Shown: piece by piece, positions 32,446-41,877 of the stretch
How positions within the stretch are numbered: position 1 is the first letter of the stretch
Layout of the letters: the number at the start of each line of letters is the position of its first letter
Source: Paraspadella gotoi
Lineage: Eukaryota; Chaetognatha
NCBI GenBank assembly: GCA_051294375.1
Contig: CM119264.1
Location: 19,785,590-19,849,589, forward strand
Direction: 5' to 3'
Length of the DNA stretch: 64,000 nt
Notes under the pieces: model-generated
The model's database searches: none
Told to the model about the DNA's origin: nothing
Seen by the model: the letters and a program-made list of their open reading frames with translations, nothing else
Made by a program: the position numbers and the translations under genes

Positions 32446-32607
32446 TGTTAGATAAAAAATTAAACCTAGAATAGTAAATGATATACTTATGAATTATATA
32501 TATTATACCAATTTCATATATTAAATATTTAGGCTTAAGTAATGATTTTTTTGGTGTCACTCGCGAACGGACACGGGATAGTTAGAAAACTTTTCAGCAA
32601 AACTATT

Positions 32608-32735
32608 TGAAATTAAAGACGAAGTCTTGATACATCAACGATTTTATTTTTATCGTTCAGACAAGTTTCGGCTTTCATTCAAGCCTTCATCAGTGCTTTG
32701 ACAATTCACATTTTCATGTTTTCCAAATTGACTTT

Positions 32736-32812
<77 letters not shown>

Positions 32813-33017
32813 GAAATGGCCAACAAAGATGTGAGACAGGACAGGTTTTAGGCAAGGTTTTAAGTTGGTAGAGAGAGAGAGAGAATGTGAGGGAAAAGAA
32901 AGTAAATTTGTGAGTGAGGGAGAGAGAGAGAGAAACAGAGAAGCAGAGGTTAACATTTGGTCATAAAAATTACATTAGATAATGTACAACAATAGTAAAT
33001 TTAATAAATAAGTAAAC
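32608..33017 (-). mobile_element. Solo hammerhead unit with long GA tracts
   Basis: It is flanked by AAACTATT on both sides (32600-32607 and 33018-33025). It contains HHR motif E, a GA run at 32738-32808, a second at 32874-32935, and ends with TGTACAACAATAG as in PLE copy 3. No ORF. Confidence 0.6.
32654..32702 (-). ncRNA. Hammerhead ribozyme motif E
   Basis: On the minus strand: CTGATGA, stem II GGCTT/AAGCC perfect with loop GAATGA, GAA, stem III ACTTGT (one U-U mismatch), C at the cleavage site, stem I CA/TG only. Core complete; activity uncertain. Confidence 0.6.
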
Positions 33018-33678
33018 AAACTATTGCATTTGAATGGACAAAAATTTTGCTTCATTCTGAGAAATAATTATAATAAATATAATAATTACTATTTACAGTA
33101 ATAGATTAAGCCTTATAATACAAATCTTTGCATGCGTACAGGAATAAAAAAAGAATAGTATATAATTTTATGAAGTTAAAACTTAGCATATAGAGCTTAA
33201 TATAAAAAAAATTATTGAATAGTTATGATAAGTTTGATTTTTAAACATTACTTAAAACCCTTAAGCTATATTTATAACTAGTAATTAGTATAATTTAGTT
33301 CAAAATTTTTTATTTTAAGAGCGAATTCAAATTTTAATTCCTTGCAACAAGTTTACATTATTATACTTGAAATTATTTTACTTTTATACATGAAGCGACT
33401 AACAATAGTTATTCTCCCTCACTTATTTAGATGAGGCCGTTCTTCGTCTTTTACTTATAATAAAATTCTTTTATTTACAAACTTTATTAAAATACTTATT
33501 AAAATGATTATTTTTTATCAAATTTAAAGATGTGCCATTGTTTTCATTTCTGTTTTGTTTTTAATTCATTTGTGGTGTTCTATAACTAGCAGTTTCTTTA
33601 AGTATAAGGAGATAATAGCCACAGAAAATGGTTATTTTTCATATAATATTTGAGTTCATTTTAATGTTTTTTCATCAG

Positions 33679-33919
33679 GTGAAGCAGAAATGGCATTTAC
33701 TGAAAAAAAAATAGAAACCAAAAGTGAGAAAAACAATATACTAAATTCAAACATTGGGTGTACAGATGATAGATTGACACAAACATTCACCGAAGCCTCT
33801 TCAGATAAAAAAATTCAAAAAGCGACTTTCATCAGTGACAAACCTAAGTCGCATTCAAAAATTGCTACTGAATTAAAGGGAGCTTCTAATGATAAAGATG
33901 ATATCCATTCTGTGAAAAG
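33679..33919 (+). CDS. Interdomain linker exon, Lys/Ser/Thr-rich
   Basis: The acceptor is TTTTTTCATCAG and the donor AAAAG|GTATGT. The 241-base frame is fully open and reads EAEMAFTEKKIETKSEKNN and on to DDIHSVKR. It has no Cys-Trp core; it is a polar, probably disordered segment rich in Lys, Ser, Thr and Asp. It enters in phase 1 from 29851 and leaves in phase 2 to 41045. Similar long linkers separate Ig groups in obscurin/UNC-89 and titin-class proteins. Its place between the second Ig domain and the later Ig array is clear from the splice phases. Confidence 0.8.
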
Positions 33920-34189
33920 GTATGTTTATTTTAATTAGAATGATCATATATCCTTTTTAGCTAAATTGGATTTTGATACCATATCATTACAAAATATATC
34001 TAATATCTATATAGTAAAAGACCATAATGAACAAAAAACTATAAGAAAATTAAAATATTATAACGTCATTGCATAACGCCGGCACATTTTAGTTTCGACA
34101 TAATACAAACATAAATTTTAAAAATATTTGTACTGTAATTTTGTCAGTGTCTAATTGATAAATTGAACTAAAATTATTGAAAACGAAAT

Positions 34190-34640
34190 TGAGAGACCGG
34201 CGTCAAATCACTCCCGACCAATGTTGAGGCGATTCGTGATAAAGGAACTGCAGAGATTCCTCGATAGTGTATTATTATCGCCGAAAGCCGCTCACCACGC
34301 CGCGGCGCTTTATGACGCCCTCGCCGGGAAACCAAAGCAGCTCGAGTGGACGGACACATACGCGTCAGTCTTCGAAGCTGTCAGAGAGGCCCTCGCCAAC
34401 GCAGCACTGCTACGCCATCCCCGCACCAGCGCCCAACTCGCCCTGATATCGCCGTCGGAGCAGTTTTAGAGAGAGAAGCGGTGACGGTTGGGAACCACTC
34501 GCCTTCTACTCGGCAAAACTGGACAAAAAGCAGTGGAGATTGCCCCCCTTCGATCGCGAACTGTACGGGGCATTCCGAGCAGTTTCTCACTTCTGGAATT
34601 GTCAATCTTTTACCCTGTAAAGTGATGAAAAGATGGGTGG
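34190..34640 (+). pseudogene. Ty3/gypsy RT-RNase H junction, broken
   Basis: The frame reads IKELQRFLD and then LYDALAGKPKQLEWTD, then EALANAALLRHPRTSAQLAL, the connection between reverse transcriptase and RNase H of Ty3/gypsy elements. A shifted frame continues with the residues around DIAVGAVLE. Frameshifts and the AT-rich insert after 34640 break it. It belongs with 36040-36310 (RNase H) and 36560-36985 (integrase), all on the plus strand, as one dismembered element. Confidence 0.7.
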
Positions 34641-34917
34641 AGTGATGAAAAGATTGAGCGATGGAACAATGTGTTTTTACTGCCTTTGTATATGTAATAA
34701 AAAATAAAAATTTTTAAAAAAATTTTGCATAGCAGTAATATAAATTGAATTTTCTTTGTAGTAACATCCTTATAAAATCATAAAATTTTAAAATCATATT
34801 TTTTTCAATTTTAAAACGTTTCGGTAGGGGTAGCCCAACTCAATGGGGTGAGTCAAAAATTTAGTGCGAGTACATGCTAAAACGAATATTTAGATATTTT
34901 TAAGAATACTTTCTATG
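34641..34917. mobile_element. MITE fragment shared with 61700-61930
   Basis: GGGTGGAGTGATGAAAAGAT and the following AT-rich text (GTAATATAAATTGAATTTTC, ATCCTTATAAAATC) recur at 61710-61930. Noncoding. Confidence 0.55.
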
Positions 34918-35511
34918 TGAAAAGACAGTAATAATTGTTATGTGTTAGTGACAGAACTGTTCAATATAAGCAGTCCCTGAGCTTCGGATCAGGCTGTAAC
35001 ACCATGTTACAGGCGGGTTAAGCGCCCTGTCCCTCTTAACTGCGAGGCGACCACCGGGCTAGAACCCCGGATCTTTGGGTTGGAGGTGAATGACTTGCCT
35101 CTGGCACCAATGGCGGCTGATGAACGGTTGGTGGATTTTAGTCCACCATACATCCCCTCCTCCCGTAGGAAGAATTCTGTTGCGTCTCTTCAGTGAATTG
35201 TTGTTGGTGGAAAGTTCATCACCAAATTGAGGCATGTCACCTGAAAGTGTTGTTGTTGCTGTTGTGTTCGGAAGTCAGGCTCACCAATGAAGAGACAGTA
35301 ATAATTGTTATGTGTTAGTGACAAAACCGTTTAATATAAGCAGTCCCTGAGCTTCGGATCAGGCTGTAACACCATTTTACAGCCGGTTTAAGCGCCCCGT
35401 CCCTCTTAACTACGAGGCGACCACCGGGCTAGAACCCCGGATCTTTGGGTTGGGAGGTGAATGACCACCAATGGCCGCTGATGAACGGTTGGTGGATTTT
35501 AATCCACCATA
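34918..35511 (-). mobile_element. TRIM: LTR pair with a 137-bp interior
   Basis: LTRs at 34918-35150 and 35288-35511 share TGAARAGACAGTAATAATTG at one end and CCACCATA at the other. Read on the minus strand, the interior begins with a primer-binding site TGGTGAGCCTGACTT and ends with a polypurine tract (GGGAGGAGGGG). There is no room for any gene, so it is a terminal-repeat retrotransposon in miniature. A solo LTR of the family is at 13321-13552. Confidence 0.8.
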
Positions 35512-35513
35512 CA

Positions 35514-36030
35514 TGGACAAAAAATTGTTAATATGGTTCTATACCCTAATAATTAAGTTTGTCATATTTATTTATAGACAAATTCCAAAAATTTTTTTTA
35601 GAATTTTTAAATTTTAAGATCAGATTCAGATAGCTCATAAAAAGTTGTCTACACAAAGTATAATTCTTTTTGAAATATTTTTATGATAAGTGTCAAAAAT
35701 AAGAAAAAACGTAAAAAATTATCATCGTTATCTTTCGATGATTTTATCATTTTTTTTTATATTTTCATTTAAAAACGTAATAATTTTTAAAAGCTGTAAT
35801 TATATTTCTCGTTTAACTTTTTATGTTCTATCAGAATTCGTCCAAAAAATTTAAGATTTCTAAAAAAAATTGTTTGCTCTCTATCATTTAAGTAAGAAAT
35901 CATTTTTTGCTCTATATCATAAGTAAGATAGTATTTTTGACAAAAAATATTTTAATACCATAATCTATGGTCATGATAGATTATTTTAACGCTGTATACA
36001 TTAGCATTTAAATTTTATCGGCTCTGGCTA
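35514..36030. mobile_element. AT-rich MITE fragment
   Basis: AGTTGTCTACACAAAGTATA and ATGATAAGTG-type text match the interior of 3385-3983. Noncoding. Confidence 0.5.
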
Positions 36031-36039
36031 GTTTCGGAT

Positions 36040-36310
36040 TTCTGTTCCCCAGTGCTCCACTCTAGTGTACACGGATGATCAGTCTTTAATCCACGCTCTC
36101 CACAAACGCGCGGAGGCACAAACAACTCGACAAAATTTTCAGTTGTCGGTTACTTCGGAGTTTACCACCGACATCCGCCATGTGCTTGGCAAGGCCAACG
36201 TGTTAGCCAACGCCCTCTCAAGACCGAATCCACCCTCAGAAAACGTCCAAGCCGACCGTTGGCGATCCGTCAGATATTACGACCGATCGTGGCGCCAGGT
36301 TGTTCTGCCA
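36040..36310 (+). pseudogene. Ty3/gypsy RNase H, C-terminal part
   Basis: The open frame reads YTDDQSLIHALHKRAEAQTT, then TSEFTTDIRHVLGKANVLAN and ALSRPNPP. This is the end of gypsy RNase H (Thr-Asp-x-x-x-Leu, then the Phe-Thr-Thr-Asp-Ile-Arg-His...Asn-Val-x-Ala-x-Ala-Leu-Ser-Arg motif). The catalytic start is missing because AT-rich insertions separate it from 34190-34640. A solo LTR at 36314 follows. Confidence 0.75.
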
Positions 36311-36313
36311 CGT

Positions 36314-36554
36314 TGTGGCGGTATATTCACACCGCCTCACGTCCACCATCGTTTAGCCAATACCATTGGTTCAGAGGGGGAACGCACCATCCCAGGCGTT
36401 GCATTCCATCCACAGTCTTAATGACTTCCCTCTGGGTTGGCCTAGGGTAACTGCGCCAGTGACTGGAGGCGTCAATGAGGGTCGGAAGCCCCCAAAGCCA
36501 ACAGTGACATGCCCCATCCCAATGGGCATCACAGGCAACCCGGCTGTTGCCATA
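36314..36554 (-). mobile_element. Solo LTR with ACGT duplication
   Basis: It begins TGTGGCGGTATATTC and ends GCTGTTGCCATA, flanked by ACGT at 36310-36313 and 36555-36558. The same ends occur at 54894-55161 and, in related form, in the TRIM at 42188-42906. Confidence 0.75.
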
Positions 36555-36559
36555 ACGTG

Positions 36560-36985
36560 GAATAAACCTGGGAGATTTGCCACCACCAGACAGCGGCGTA
36601 CCACCCTAAGGCCAACAAACTCGTATAGCGCTTATACGGTCGTCTCAAGGAGGCCCTGATTGCCCTTGGAAGCCAGGAGCCTCTTCGCGCTCCCAACGAC
36701 AAACCGGATATTTGCGCCTTCCCTGCAGACCTCGTATTCGGAGAGGGTCTGACCGCCCCTGGCGACCTTCTACCCCCACCTCCTGGCGTCAGCGAGCTCT
36801 TGAAACAGGCGTCCCTGTGGCGAGACGAAGTCAGCGAACAATGTGTATCTCAACGCCACCAGCCGCAGAAATGCCCACTCCCGGTTCGCACGAAACGGAA
36901 GTGTTGGAGCGCCTCCCCCTTCTCCAACACGGTTACGCTCATTTCCGCGGTCAACGCCAAAGGGTCTTGCCTACCGTTTCGGAGT
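36560..36985 (+). pseudogene. Ty3/gypsy integrase, C-terminal part
   Basis: One frame reads HHQTAAYHPKANKLV, a stop, then RLYGRLKEALIALGS and ICAFPADLVFGEGLTAPGDL. This is the region around the last catalytic Glu of a gypsy integrase and its following tail; the Glu codon position itself carries the stop. It is on the plus strand after the RNase H piece and is broken by the stop and by shifts. Confidence 0.7.
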
Positions 36986-37929
36986 AAAAAAGTACATATC
37001 ACAGCTAACGAGCACTCGGGCAAAATTTTAATTCATCACGCCATAATTACAATGCGGCTCTCCAACATTTGCTCGGACACACATGAAATAAACAATATAA
37101 TTACACCTATTTACCATTATGGAAAAAAAATTGTCGCGGTTTGGAAAAGTCGGTTAATTTCATTGTAAAATATATTTTTTGGCCGGTAAATAAGTTTTAA
37201 TATGTAATATGACCTCCCTAGGATTGAATAAAAAGATTATTTCTCAACAGCATAAAATTATTTAATACAATCAAATACTTCCAGAAGAGGTTATCTCCAA
37301 CTGTTTTCACCTTTTTTTGATCAAGAGGACTACTCACATTATTGTTAATATTATAACTCTGGCAAAATATTTTTTATCAGATTTAGGGCAAAAAATGGTC
37401 CTTGGCAAGCAGTGAAAAAGATTGATCCCTTATAAATATAAAGTAAACCAGGCTTGAGTTGTTGTTGCATAATGTAATGAAGCATTGTCTTTCATTTCAA
37501 TAAAATCTTTATTTTGTTTGATAGTTTGTTCTGATAATATATCCAGAGGTAAATAAAAGTGATAACTTTGCTCATAAAAAGGTTACCCAGAGCATTATAA
37601 CTTTTATTGATACTTAACAAAATAAAAAGAATATTCTGGAGCATTGATATATTTTTAATGCCGCTATTTTTTTCTATATGAATTAAGATTCATCCCTGAA
37701 TCTATCCTAATGGAGATGATGCAATAACTATTTGACATGAGACTGAGAAAAGGCAGGGATTTTTAATAGTAACGGTTTAACTAAAAAAGTAATAAAAAAG
37801 AACCGGAAATTAGTATAAAAAAGTTATTAGTTTATGAAAAAGATAAAAAATAAGGAAGTGTGGACGCAACAAGTTTCAGAGTAAGAATGATTTATTCTTC
37901 AACAACGTTATAAACAATAACAGTCAAAA

Positions 37930-38190
37930 GGCGATGTCGGCGTTGAAGTCCATGAGGTGGCGGATCGGGGAGCAATCATCGACCGTGACGCCATTGAGGC
38001 GTCGATAGTCGCCACAAAGACGAAGGGAGCCGTCGGGTTTCCGGTTGACGTGTAGCGGCGACGCCCAAGCTAACGTAGAGCGCCGGATAATTCCGAGTTT
38101 CAGCATCTTCTCAAACTCGGCCTTGGCAGCGGCGAGCTGATCGGGGGGCAAGGCGGCGGTCGCGGGCGAAAACGGGCGGACCTTTAGTCG
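37930..38190 (-). pseudogene. Gypsy reverse transcriptase, N-terminal part
   Basis: It reads PPDQLAAAKAEFEKMLKLGI, then ASPLHV, RKPDGSLRLCGDYRRLNGVT and FNADIAF. This is the fingers region of a gypsy RT, ending before the YxDD active site. It is cut by the deletion junction near 37929, so it has no catalytic centre. Confidence 0.8.
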
Positions 38191-38417
38191 GAATATGATG
38201 CTCGACACCATGCTTTGGTGGTGCCGAGTTGAAGACGAGTTTCGTGAGTTCTGGCGTCGTGGGCATGGCCGGAGATGACCATGTAGTCGTCGAGATCGAG
38301 AAGGATACGGCGTTGATGATCGACGCCGAGGTGGTGCTCGGCGCCTAGAATGGGCGTGGCGACGTCGGCAATGATGACGAGATAGGGAAAAACACATTTT
38401 CCCAGTTTAATCCCCAT
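38190..38417 (-). pseudogene. Gypsy protease region
   Basis: It reads FPYLVIIADVATPILGAEHH and then RRILLDLDDY, the C-terminal half of a retropepsin (the Ile-Leu-Gly-Ala motif after a hydrophobic strand). The Asp-Thr/Ser-Gly active-site loop should lie just upstream in a broken frame and I cannot see it. The RT frame overlaps it with a shift at about 38190. Confidence 0.6.
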
Positions 38418-38439
38418 TTCCCGGATGCCAAAAGTTTCG

Positions 38440-39510
38440 ATGGGCGTGTCGTTGGCGGCGCGAAGTGGCGGGGCATTTGCGGTAGCGGGGTTCGCTTTAG
38501 CGGTGTGGAGGGGAGCGGGGCGTTAAGGTTGGGCGCCGTTGCTGTTGCATGCGCTGCTGCGATGGGCGCTGTTGCGAGAAGGGGCGCCGCGTTGAGCGCG
38601 GCGGCTGTCGGCGCACTGCATTTGCGTAAGAGATGGCGCCATTGTCATCGTCGCTTGCTGATTCATCTGGAAGCTCCAGTGGCTCGTCCACTGTGACCTC
38701 CATGGAGGTGACGGCGTTTACAGAGGATGAGTTGCGGTCGGAGCTGCGGAGTTGTCCGGAAGGAAGAAAGAGCTCGTCGGCATCCTTGGCAATGTCGGCG
38801 GGCATTTTGTCCTTCCTGACGGCGTGCTCTCTGACGCTTTGAGGGAGGGCGGCAGCCAAGATGGCGGCCTTGACGTTTTCGATGGTGAGGCCTTCCAGGA
38901 CGGCGTCGAGCGCGGAGAGGTGTTGAAAGTGGGTGACGCCTTTCAGAGACGTCATCTTCAACGCCTTTGCGGCGCGCCTGTTGGCGTCTTCACCATAAAT
39001 ATTCTTTCGGTGAGCGACGAGATTTTTGTGGGCTTCAGGACCTTCGTCGATGCGCAGACCATGTTGAATTAACCGGTGGCTTGGGATGGGGATGGCGCTG
39101 AGGATCTGCGCCTTCTTCTCCGCCGGCTCGGTGACGCCGGTGGCGCCGAATTCCACGGCGGTGTGGTTTAGCCATTCCTCGATGTGGTTGGGGTCGAAGG
39201 TCGTCAGCTTCGGGTTTTGTCGTCTTGTGGTGCCGCTGAAGGTAGGGTGAGGGTTGCCCGCGGGGGCGGCGTCGCCAGCGCCGTTATCTTCCATTGATGG
39301 GGGCAACTCCGTTGAAGCTGTGCTTGCGTCCGCTGAAGGAGGATTCGGTCGAGGCGAGCTTTGTATTTATCTCGAGAATCATTTGGAAAAGCTTTTCTAT
39401 TTGCATTTCTGTAGACGTTGCGAACGTTGAGGCGGCGGCGTCGTGGAAGGCGTCGTCGCGCTCGGCGTTGTCGGAGTGGGAGGCGTTGCGCGTAGTCACA
39501 GGCATGGTGG
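38440..39510 (-). pseudogene. Gypsy gag
   Basis: Two minus-strand frames overlap at 39284-39306. The first begins MPVTTRNASHSDNAERDD at about 39507. The second reads LTTFDPNHIEEWLNHTAVEF, then HLSALDAVLEGLTIENVKAA and LPQSVREHA, which is the capsid-like core of gag (Trp in the first helix, later Leu-Pro-x-x-x-Arg). The tail is Arg/Gln/Pro-rich; no clear zinc knuckle is seen. A shift between the frames makes it nonfunctional as given. Confidence 0.7.
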
Positions 39511-40169
39511 TTTCCTCTTCGTCAGCGGGCGTTTCAATTGAAAAAATTATTTGCGTTAAAAAAATGATTTGAATCGAAAGGATTTGGAAAAATAATTTGG
39601 CTAAAACGCGCAAAAATTTGTTTCGTTTTCGTTGAGTAGCAGTTTTTTCTTTTTGTTTTTGTATTTTTTTTTTTTTACGTCGGGCTCACCACGTGTGGCC
39701 GCAACAAGTTTCAGAGTAAGAATGATTTATTCTTGAACAACGTTATAAACAATAACAGTCAAAATGCTCAGATGCTAAGACTATTACAATGGTATTTACA
39801 AAGGTCAACGTTTGACCATAAAGGTCAACGTTTTGACCATAAATAAGTTGGGGGAATTGAGCGAGGTAAGTTCGGTAAGGTCATGTGGTTTGACCGAGGT
39901 TGCGTGTTCTCGATTTTCGTCCACAGAACTCATTTTCTTTTCCATGGAACTCTTGTATTTTTTGTCGTACATAAATGAGACACAGCTCATATGAATCACA
40001 AAAGGCCAAAATTTCTCGATATTTCGATTTTCACATTAAAATGCCGAAAAATAGCTGGAAAGTAACCGCGACCATTTTTTTTCCATCATTAATCTATATT
40101 TTATTCGCTCTAATTAATATTTTACCTTCATTCACAGTTAACACCTACCTTTTTGAGCCCAACCTTTTC

Positions 40170-40460
40170 GTCTAGGGGGATGTGGGTAAATACCATGCGG
40201 GACCAAAGAGGGAGCCAGCGCGACCGGGGGAGGGTCGGTTGGGGCGTCGCCGGAGAGACATGGGGAGAAGGGCGAGAGGGCGGGCCACGATGAGCACATG
40301 AAAAGAAAAAAGGGGGTAGAGGGGGACAAGTGCTGCACTGTACCACCACTTGTACACATGCAGGCGCCATGCAGTCGCCATCCACACTTGCACACTCACA
40401 CACTTTCACTCACCGGGTGAGACAGCGAGGAGGTCCTGCGGGGTCCTATGATATATAAGA
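40170..40460. mobile_element. GC-rich island, probable LTR fragment
   Basis: After a purine tract (AGGGGGA) comes TGTGGGTAAATACCATGCGG, then 280 bases far richer in G and C than anything near it, ending before ATATATAAGA. A polypurine tract followed by TG is the usual left edge of a 3' LTR. No partner is found. Confidence 0.35.
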
Positions 40461-40496
40461 TATTATTTTCATTTATTGCATATGTTGGTAAGCACA

Positions 40497-40545
40497 TATA
40501 TATATATATATATATATATAATATGTATAATATATATATATGCTT
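40497..40545. repeat. (AT)n microsatellite
   Basis: A run of AT dinucleotides, slightly interrupted near its right end. Confidence 0.95.
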
Positions 40546-40739
40546 AATTATTTTATGAAGGCTATCTTGTACTACGAACCAAGCAAGATTGGTTTTGGGA
40601 CTTTTAACTGAAATTAAAAATAAACTTTGACTGCCATGGGCGTCAGCAATTGCGACCCTTTGGGTCCGACGCCAAACATCTCAAAACGTTGCTACTTGCT
40701 GGGTGGCGCCTCTGACAGGCTCGCTTGTTTTAATGATAA

Positions 40740-40990
40740 TTTTTTTTTAAAAGACTTATATTTCTCTCTGTCATCTTTTCATGATGAATCTAAATCTGCC
40801 CAAAAACTTAATAAAAAAATATTTTTAAATGTTTAATAATTTATAGGGTAAATATTATATATATTTATAGCTCAATGCATAAATTAGAAAATTGAAAATA
40901 TTTTTCTATACAAAAATTGTTCATTAGCATTATTCAAGTAAATTCAGAATTTTCACTGTATAAAAAAGATATATAAAAAAATATAGTTTT
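40740..40990. mobile_element. MITE fragment (50649-51164 family)
   Basis: It resembles the right half of that MITE (GACTTATATTTCTCT, AATAATTTATAGG, CTCAATGCATAAATT). Both termini are missing. Confidence 0.4.
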
Positions 40991-41044
40991 TGTTCCTCCT
41001 AGAAATTCACAACTGACTGTTATTGTTTAATTCAATTGTTTTAG

Positions 41045-41097
41045 GGAAAATATTAACAGTCATGCAGCGAAAATGGATTCCTCCAAAAAAATTGAAA
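41045..41097 (+). CDS. Small linker exon
   Basis: The acceptor is AATTGTTTTAG and the donor TTGAAA|GTAAGT. It continues AG|G as Arg, then ENINSHAAKMDSSKKIE. The 53 bases enter in phase 2 from 33919 and leave in phase 1, exactly what the Ig exon at 41536 needs. It is polar, with no domain. The exon is short, so recognition rests on splice sites and phase. Confidence 0.7.
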
Positions 41098-41535
41098 GTA
41101 AGTTAGCAAAGAAATTTATGGTATGTAACCGTTTTTCTGTGGCAATAACTATAAATAGGCCGCTTCATTCCTTTAAATTTTTAAATATAAATTATTACTA
41201 TTAGACGAAAAAAATGCTTCATTCATCATGTAAAAATGATTAAACTGTAAAGTTTCTTAACCATATAAAATTGGAGCTTTCATACAAGATTAATTGGAAA
41301 AATAATTTTCCTTTTACGCCACAGCAATTACCTTTTATTTTAGAAGATACTTTTAGAAGATAATTACTTATTTATCTATCAAGAGTTCACTGAGTTGAAT
41401 AAAGTTTTCATATTCCGTTTACACCAATTATTATTAACCGAGGTAGTTATATTTGATTTGACTGAATAAGTCTTGAATGTTCTTCAATTTTATTCTATCA
41501 TTTAGTTTTTATCCATTCATTTTATTTTCTTTTAG

Positions 41536-41826
41536 CTGTTTCAAGTACAGCGACTTCTCTTCAAACCAAGAAATTGACTGATCAAAAAGTTCGTTTAAAT
41601 TCAAATGTTGAGCTTAGTTGCGAGATTCCGGAGGGTCCTGAAGTTAAAACTCTTTGGTATAAAGATGGGGTATTGATAAAAGTTCCAAGCCATAAGTATG
41701 AAGAAAAAGTCAATGGTAATAAAAGAGTTTTAGTTATAAAAGATGCTAAAAGAGAAGATCAAGGAAAATTCACCTGTGAATCACCGAAGTTCAAGTCTTC
41801 TGCCAACCTCGAAGTGACAACTGAAA
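41536..41826 (+). CDS. Single-exon Ig repeat 1
   Basis: The acceptor is TTTCTTTTAG and the donor ACTGAAA|GTAAGT; 291 bases, phase 1 to phase 1. A complete I-set domain: TDQKVRLNSNVELSCEIPEG, then VKTLWYKDGVLI, VLVIKDAKREDQGKFTCES, FKSSANLEV. The two Cys, the core Trp and Asp-x-Gly-x-Phe-x-Cys are all present. A short Ser/Thr linker precedes it. It is the first of four closely similar one-exon domains (with 51784, 53733, 59889); symmetrical phase 1 lets such exons be duplicated or skipped without shifting the frame. Confidence 0.92.
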
Positions 41827-41877
41827 GTAAGTATCAGAATTCTCACTATTAATTTTTATTGCTTAAAAGCTAAAAGT

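Larger units (their letters stand above)
30914..32579. mobile_element. TIR element CCCGTGTCCGTTCGCGA with nested R1 pieces
   Basis: Left terminus CCCCGTGTCCGTTCGCGAT then TGACACCAAAAA; right terminus TTTTTTGGTGTCACTCGCGA then ACGGACACGGGA. TA flanks both, giving about 30-bp terminal inverted repeats. The interior holds at least three R1 pieces (31337-31424, 31837-31960, 32160-32445). No transposase frame is visible. Confidence 0.65.
37859..39925 (-). mobile_element. Deleted Ty3/gypsy element, tRNA-Trp-like PBS
   Basis: The 5' LTR is at 39694-39925 (TGTGGCCGC...CGTCCACA on the plus strand) and a truncated 3' LTR piece at 37859-37929 shares GCAACAAGTTTCAGAGTAAG. The PBS next to the 5' LTR, TGGTGAGCCCGACGT, differs by one base from the expected complement of a tRNA-Trp 3' end. 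Gag, protease and the start of RT are present; the rest of pol and most of the 3' LTR are deleted at about 37929. GC content is far above the surroundings, so insertion is comparatively recent. Confidence 0.8.
37114..40089. mobile_element. TIR-A element carrying an LTR element
   Basis: The left end CCATTATGG, A run, TTGTCGCGG is preceded by TA. The right end ACCGCGACC, T run, CCATCAT is followed by TA. Flanks 37114-37850 and 39926-40089 align with the two halves of 17970-18923. The LTR element 37859-39925 sits between them. Confidence 0.7.

Noticed and set aside
32714-32956. Ser/Leu repeat frame
   Set aside because: Translation of GA/CT tracts in the hammerhead unit.
40128-40409. Minus-strand frames in the GC-rich island
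   Set aside because: Three overlapping frames open only because of composition; no domain.
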